This document shows, piece after piece, positions 61,870-64,000 of a DNA stretch of 64,000 bases. The position numbers were made by a program, and so were the translations under genes. This stretch comes from Rotaria macrura (Eukaryota; Rotifera; Eurotatoria; Philodinida; Philodinidae). The notes under the pieces are model-generated. The model was given only the letters and a program-made list of their open reading frames with translations, ran no database searches and had not been told where the DNA came from. Position 1 is the stretch's first letter; each line of letters starts with the position of its first letter. The DNA lies in contig OENT01000297.1 in the NCBI GenBank assembly GCA_900239685.1, positions 62,001 to 126,000 of the forward strand, given 5' to 3'.

Positions 61870-64000
61870 CATAAAATATAACGTACCTTTTCTCTATTAG
61901 AATTTAACAAAAAGTCATCAATTCGGTGCGTTCTTTTTCTGCGTTGACATTTTTATTCTCTATAACACGTGTAAAAATCAGTGGTAGGTATGGCTGATGA
62001 TTGGCTATGGAATAAAAACATGACAAAAATTGATGTCAAATGCATCATTTTAATCAAACTTGCGTTAGAGAAAAATGAAACCGAACATGAGAAAGATTAA
62101 ACAACCACGTAATTTCATCGAATGAAAATCGTTAAACTTGCAGGAAGAACATGTCGGGGAAATGATTAAATATGCAAGGAAATCATGTCATGAATATAAT
62201 TAAATTTTCACTAAGATCATTTTAAATCCTATTAATTAACCATTTAAATGATGTGCTTTCATAAATTTCATCCACAGTAAGCGTTTCTAACTAAAAGTAG
62301 ACAAATGGTTTGCATTAATTAGTGCAAGGTTAGAAATGCATAATTCTGCACGCATAAGTAATGAAGCTAATCTGATGCCTTAGATTAATTGAAAATAGTA
62401 AAAGTAGTTGGTTTAAAATGATTCAAAAAAATAAAAGAATATAAGTTATTTTCATTATTCGAGAACGTATAAATTCATGAACTCAAAACAATTGAAAATA
62501 ATGGAAGTATTGCAATAAATTGGGTTTTGTGAAATAATCAAAGCCATCCAATTTTTTTCAATGAAAAGTTTCGAAATAGCGATTTTAATGAAATTAGTTT
62601 GGTTTTTTTATTCACTGGATGAATCAACAGGATTTTAGATGTGGTGCTTAGTGATAGCGAAGAAAAGAAAAATCAAAGTTTGCCTGCTTTTGGTCCATCT
62701 CTTTGGATCCAATCGGATTCCTATTGTTAATCAGACACGGGACGATCCCGTTGGATTCATCACATGGGTAGATTTTGCAAGAGTTGAGAACAGCGTCATT
62801 CTTAGTGTATTTTTTCTTTCTTACTTTCTTTCTTTCTTACTGTTCATTCTGTTTTTTTTTTCGTTTATGATATTTTTGTTTTTCTGATATTATAATGCAA
62901 AGTTTGGATGAATGTTTTTATGTTTTCAATAATGGAAACGAAGCAAGTCGGCAACCTGAACCCTGCATTTCATAAGTTGATTCTTATACAAATCACAATA
63001 ACTTCCTATTTCAATACTCATTAACTTGAAAAAAACCATCGATTGCCTGAAAGCAAAAGTTGAAAACAAGCAAATTGTATTTGTCTTTTCTTCAAGAAAT
63101 ATAAGTTAGTCTGTTTTTCGACGAGTATCAAATTTGCTGGTAACTTTTTTTTGTGTTCTACATTATCTGATCGAATAACAATAAGGTAAAATGATAGCAA
63201 GCTTTTATATGATTTTAAATGAATCATATCTTGCAAATCAATAGTTGTTTGTCGCTTACATAAAAGAAAGAAATGCTACAATATTGTTCCATATTAATGA
63301 AATTCTATCGAATGACGAGATCATATGCAATTAGTTTGAAAAAGAAGGCATTCAGTCAGATATTCAAGATACAACGATTGAATCGAAGCAGTTTTCCATC
63401 GAACATTTTTCTACGATGAAATATAATAAACTTTAAACGAATAATATTGCACAAACATATTGAAACTAAGTAGTAGATTCTTTTGAATCAATTAAGTGGA
63501 AGAGACGTGTGCAACATGAAGTTTCACTTAATCCTGAAACGCCTACCTGTGGTCCGAGCGGGCACCACCTACCTTGATATAATAACCACACAAACAGCAT
63601 TAGATAAAACTGTGCATTTCTAGATATGCTCTTATGAGGAGTAGTAGAGTATATGTCTCTAATGTTACTCTTTTATTATTGTTTCTTTTTGATGGGAATA
63701 TATCTTTATAAACAAATAAACGCTTGTTACTTAACTAGGGTTCATCGGGATCCCGTATCACCTCTCTAGTTTTGTCTTATTCTTCAACCATAACTTTTTA
63801 AGTGTTCATTGCATAACTTACCTTTGTTTGATTGGGAATATTCCGGAAGTTTTTAACGACAGCTAGAGAGACTAGATGATTTTAGAATGTGGGATATTGA
63901 ATAATGACCTAGTTTTGAAAATATTTTGTCACTTTCTCTAATATTATTCATATCATATAAATAGCGGAGTATCGCTATCAGCAATGCATCGTTTTGAAAA
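61870..64000. other. intergenic to window end, no gene seen
   Basis: AT-rich with a pyrimidine-rich run near 62800-62885. Frames at 62639-62887 and 63021-63236 are composition effects. Slightly higher G+C segments near 63540-63590 and 63735-63770 may be repeat ends but have no visible partner here. Confidence 0.5.

Overview
This window is AT-rich animal DNA. Genes have several exons, introns are mostly 37-80 nt with GT-AG ends, intergenic stretches run to several kb, and there is much transposon debris. There are no operons, no CRISPR array and no RNA gene that I can support. The protein families and intron style fit a small-genome invertebrate. A rotifer, possibly bdelloid, is my best guess: HR96-like receptor paralogues, an arginine ADP-ribosyltransferase relic, a phytanoyl-dioxygenase-like enzyme and a lamin-tail intermediate filament. 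This is inference from gene content, not a demonstrated identity.

Layout. 1-2825 (+): 3' part of a TYW4/LCMT2-like wybutosine-synthesis gene (kelch half), cut by the window edge. 4683-5873 (+) and 15600-16805 (+): two complete HR96-like nuclear receptor paralogues; a third at 41940-42584 (+) has lost almost all of its ligand-binding domain. 17557-18660: mariner-like element with ~100-bp terminal inverted repeats, a broken transposase and a 327-N assembly gap. 19033-20141: nested foldback element. 24827-27491 (+): Polycomb RING-finger (PCGF/Bmi1-like) gene of nine exons ending in a CtBP-binding-type PLDLS motif. 30655-30990 (+): intronless Gly/Tyr-rich small protein with a TATA box and poly(A) signal. 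29.3 and 37.2 kb: a direct repeat whose 366-bp core differs at one base while its flanks have diverged. 35201-36807: TTAA-flanked inverted-repeat element. 45039-46786 (-): type I membrane protein of unknown function. 48858-50043 (-): PhyH-like Fe(II)/2-oxoglutarate dioxygenase. 52346-54844 (-): intermediate-filament protein with lamin tail. 58708-59539 (-): frameshifted ADP-ribosyltransferase. 60696-60991 and 61482-61861: two MITEs, the second hAT-like with an 8-bp target duplication.

The genes do not form one pathway. The coherent themes are a scattered same-strand family of divergent nuclear receptors (two intact, one decayed or deliberately short) and a high density of foldback-type non-autonomous transposons. 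I found no clear undescribed multi-gene system. The most useful leads are the shared methionine P-box substitution in the three receptors, the C-terminal PLDLS motif of the PCGF protein, and the homogenised repeat core.
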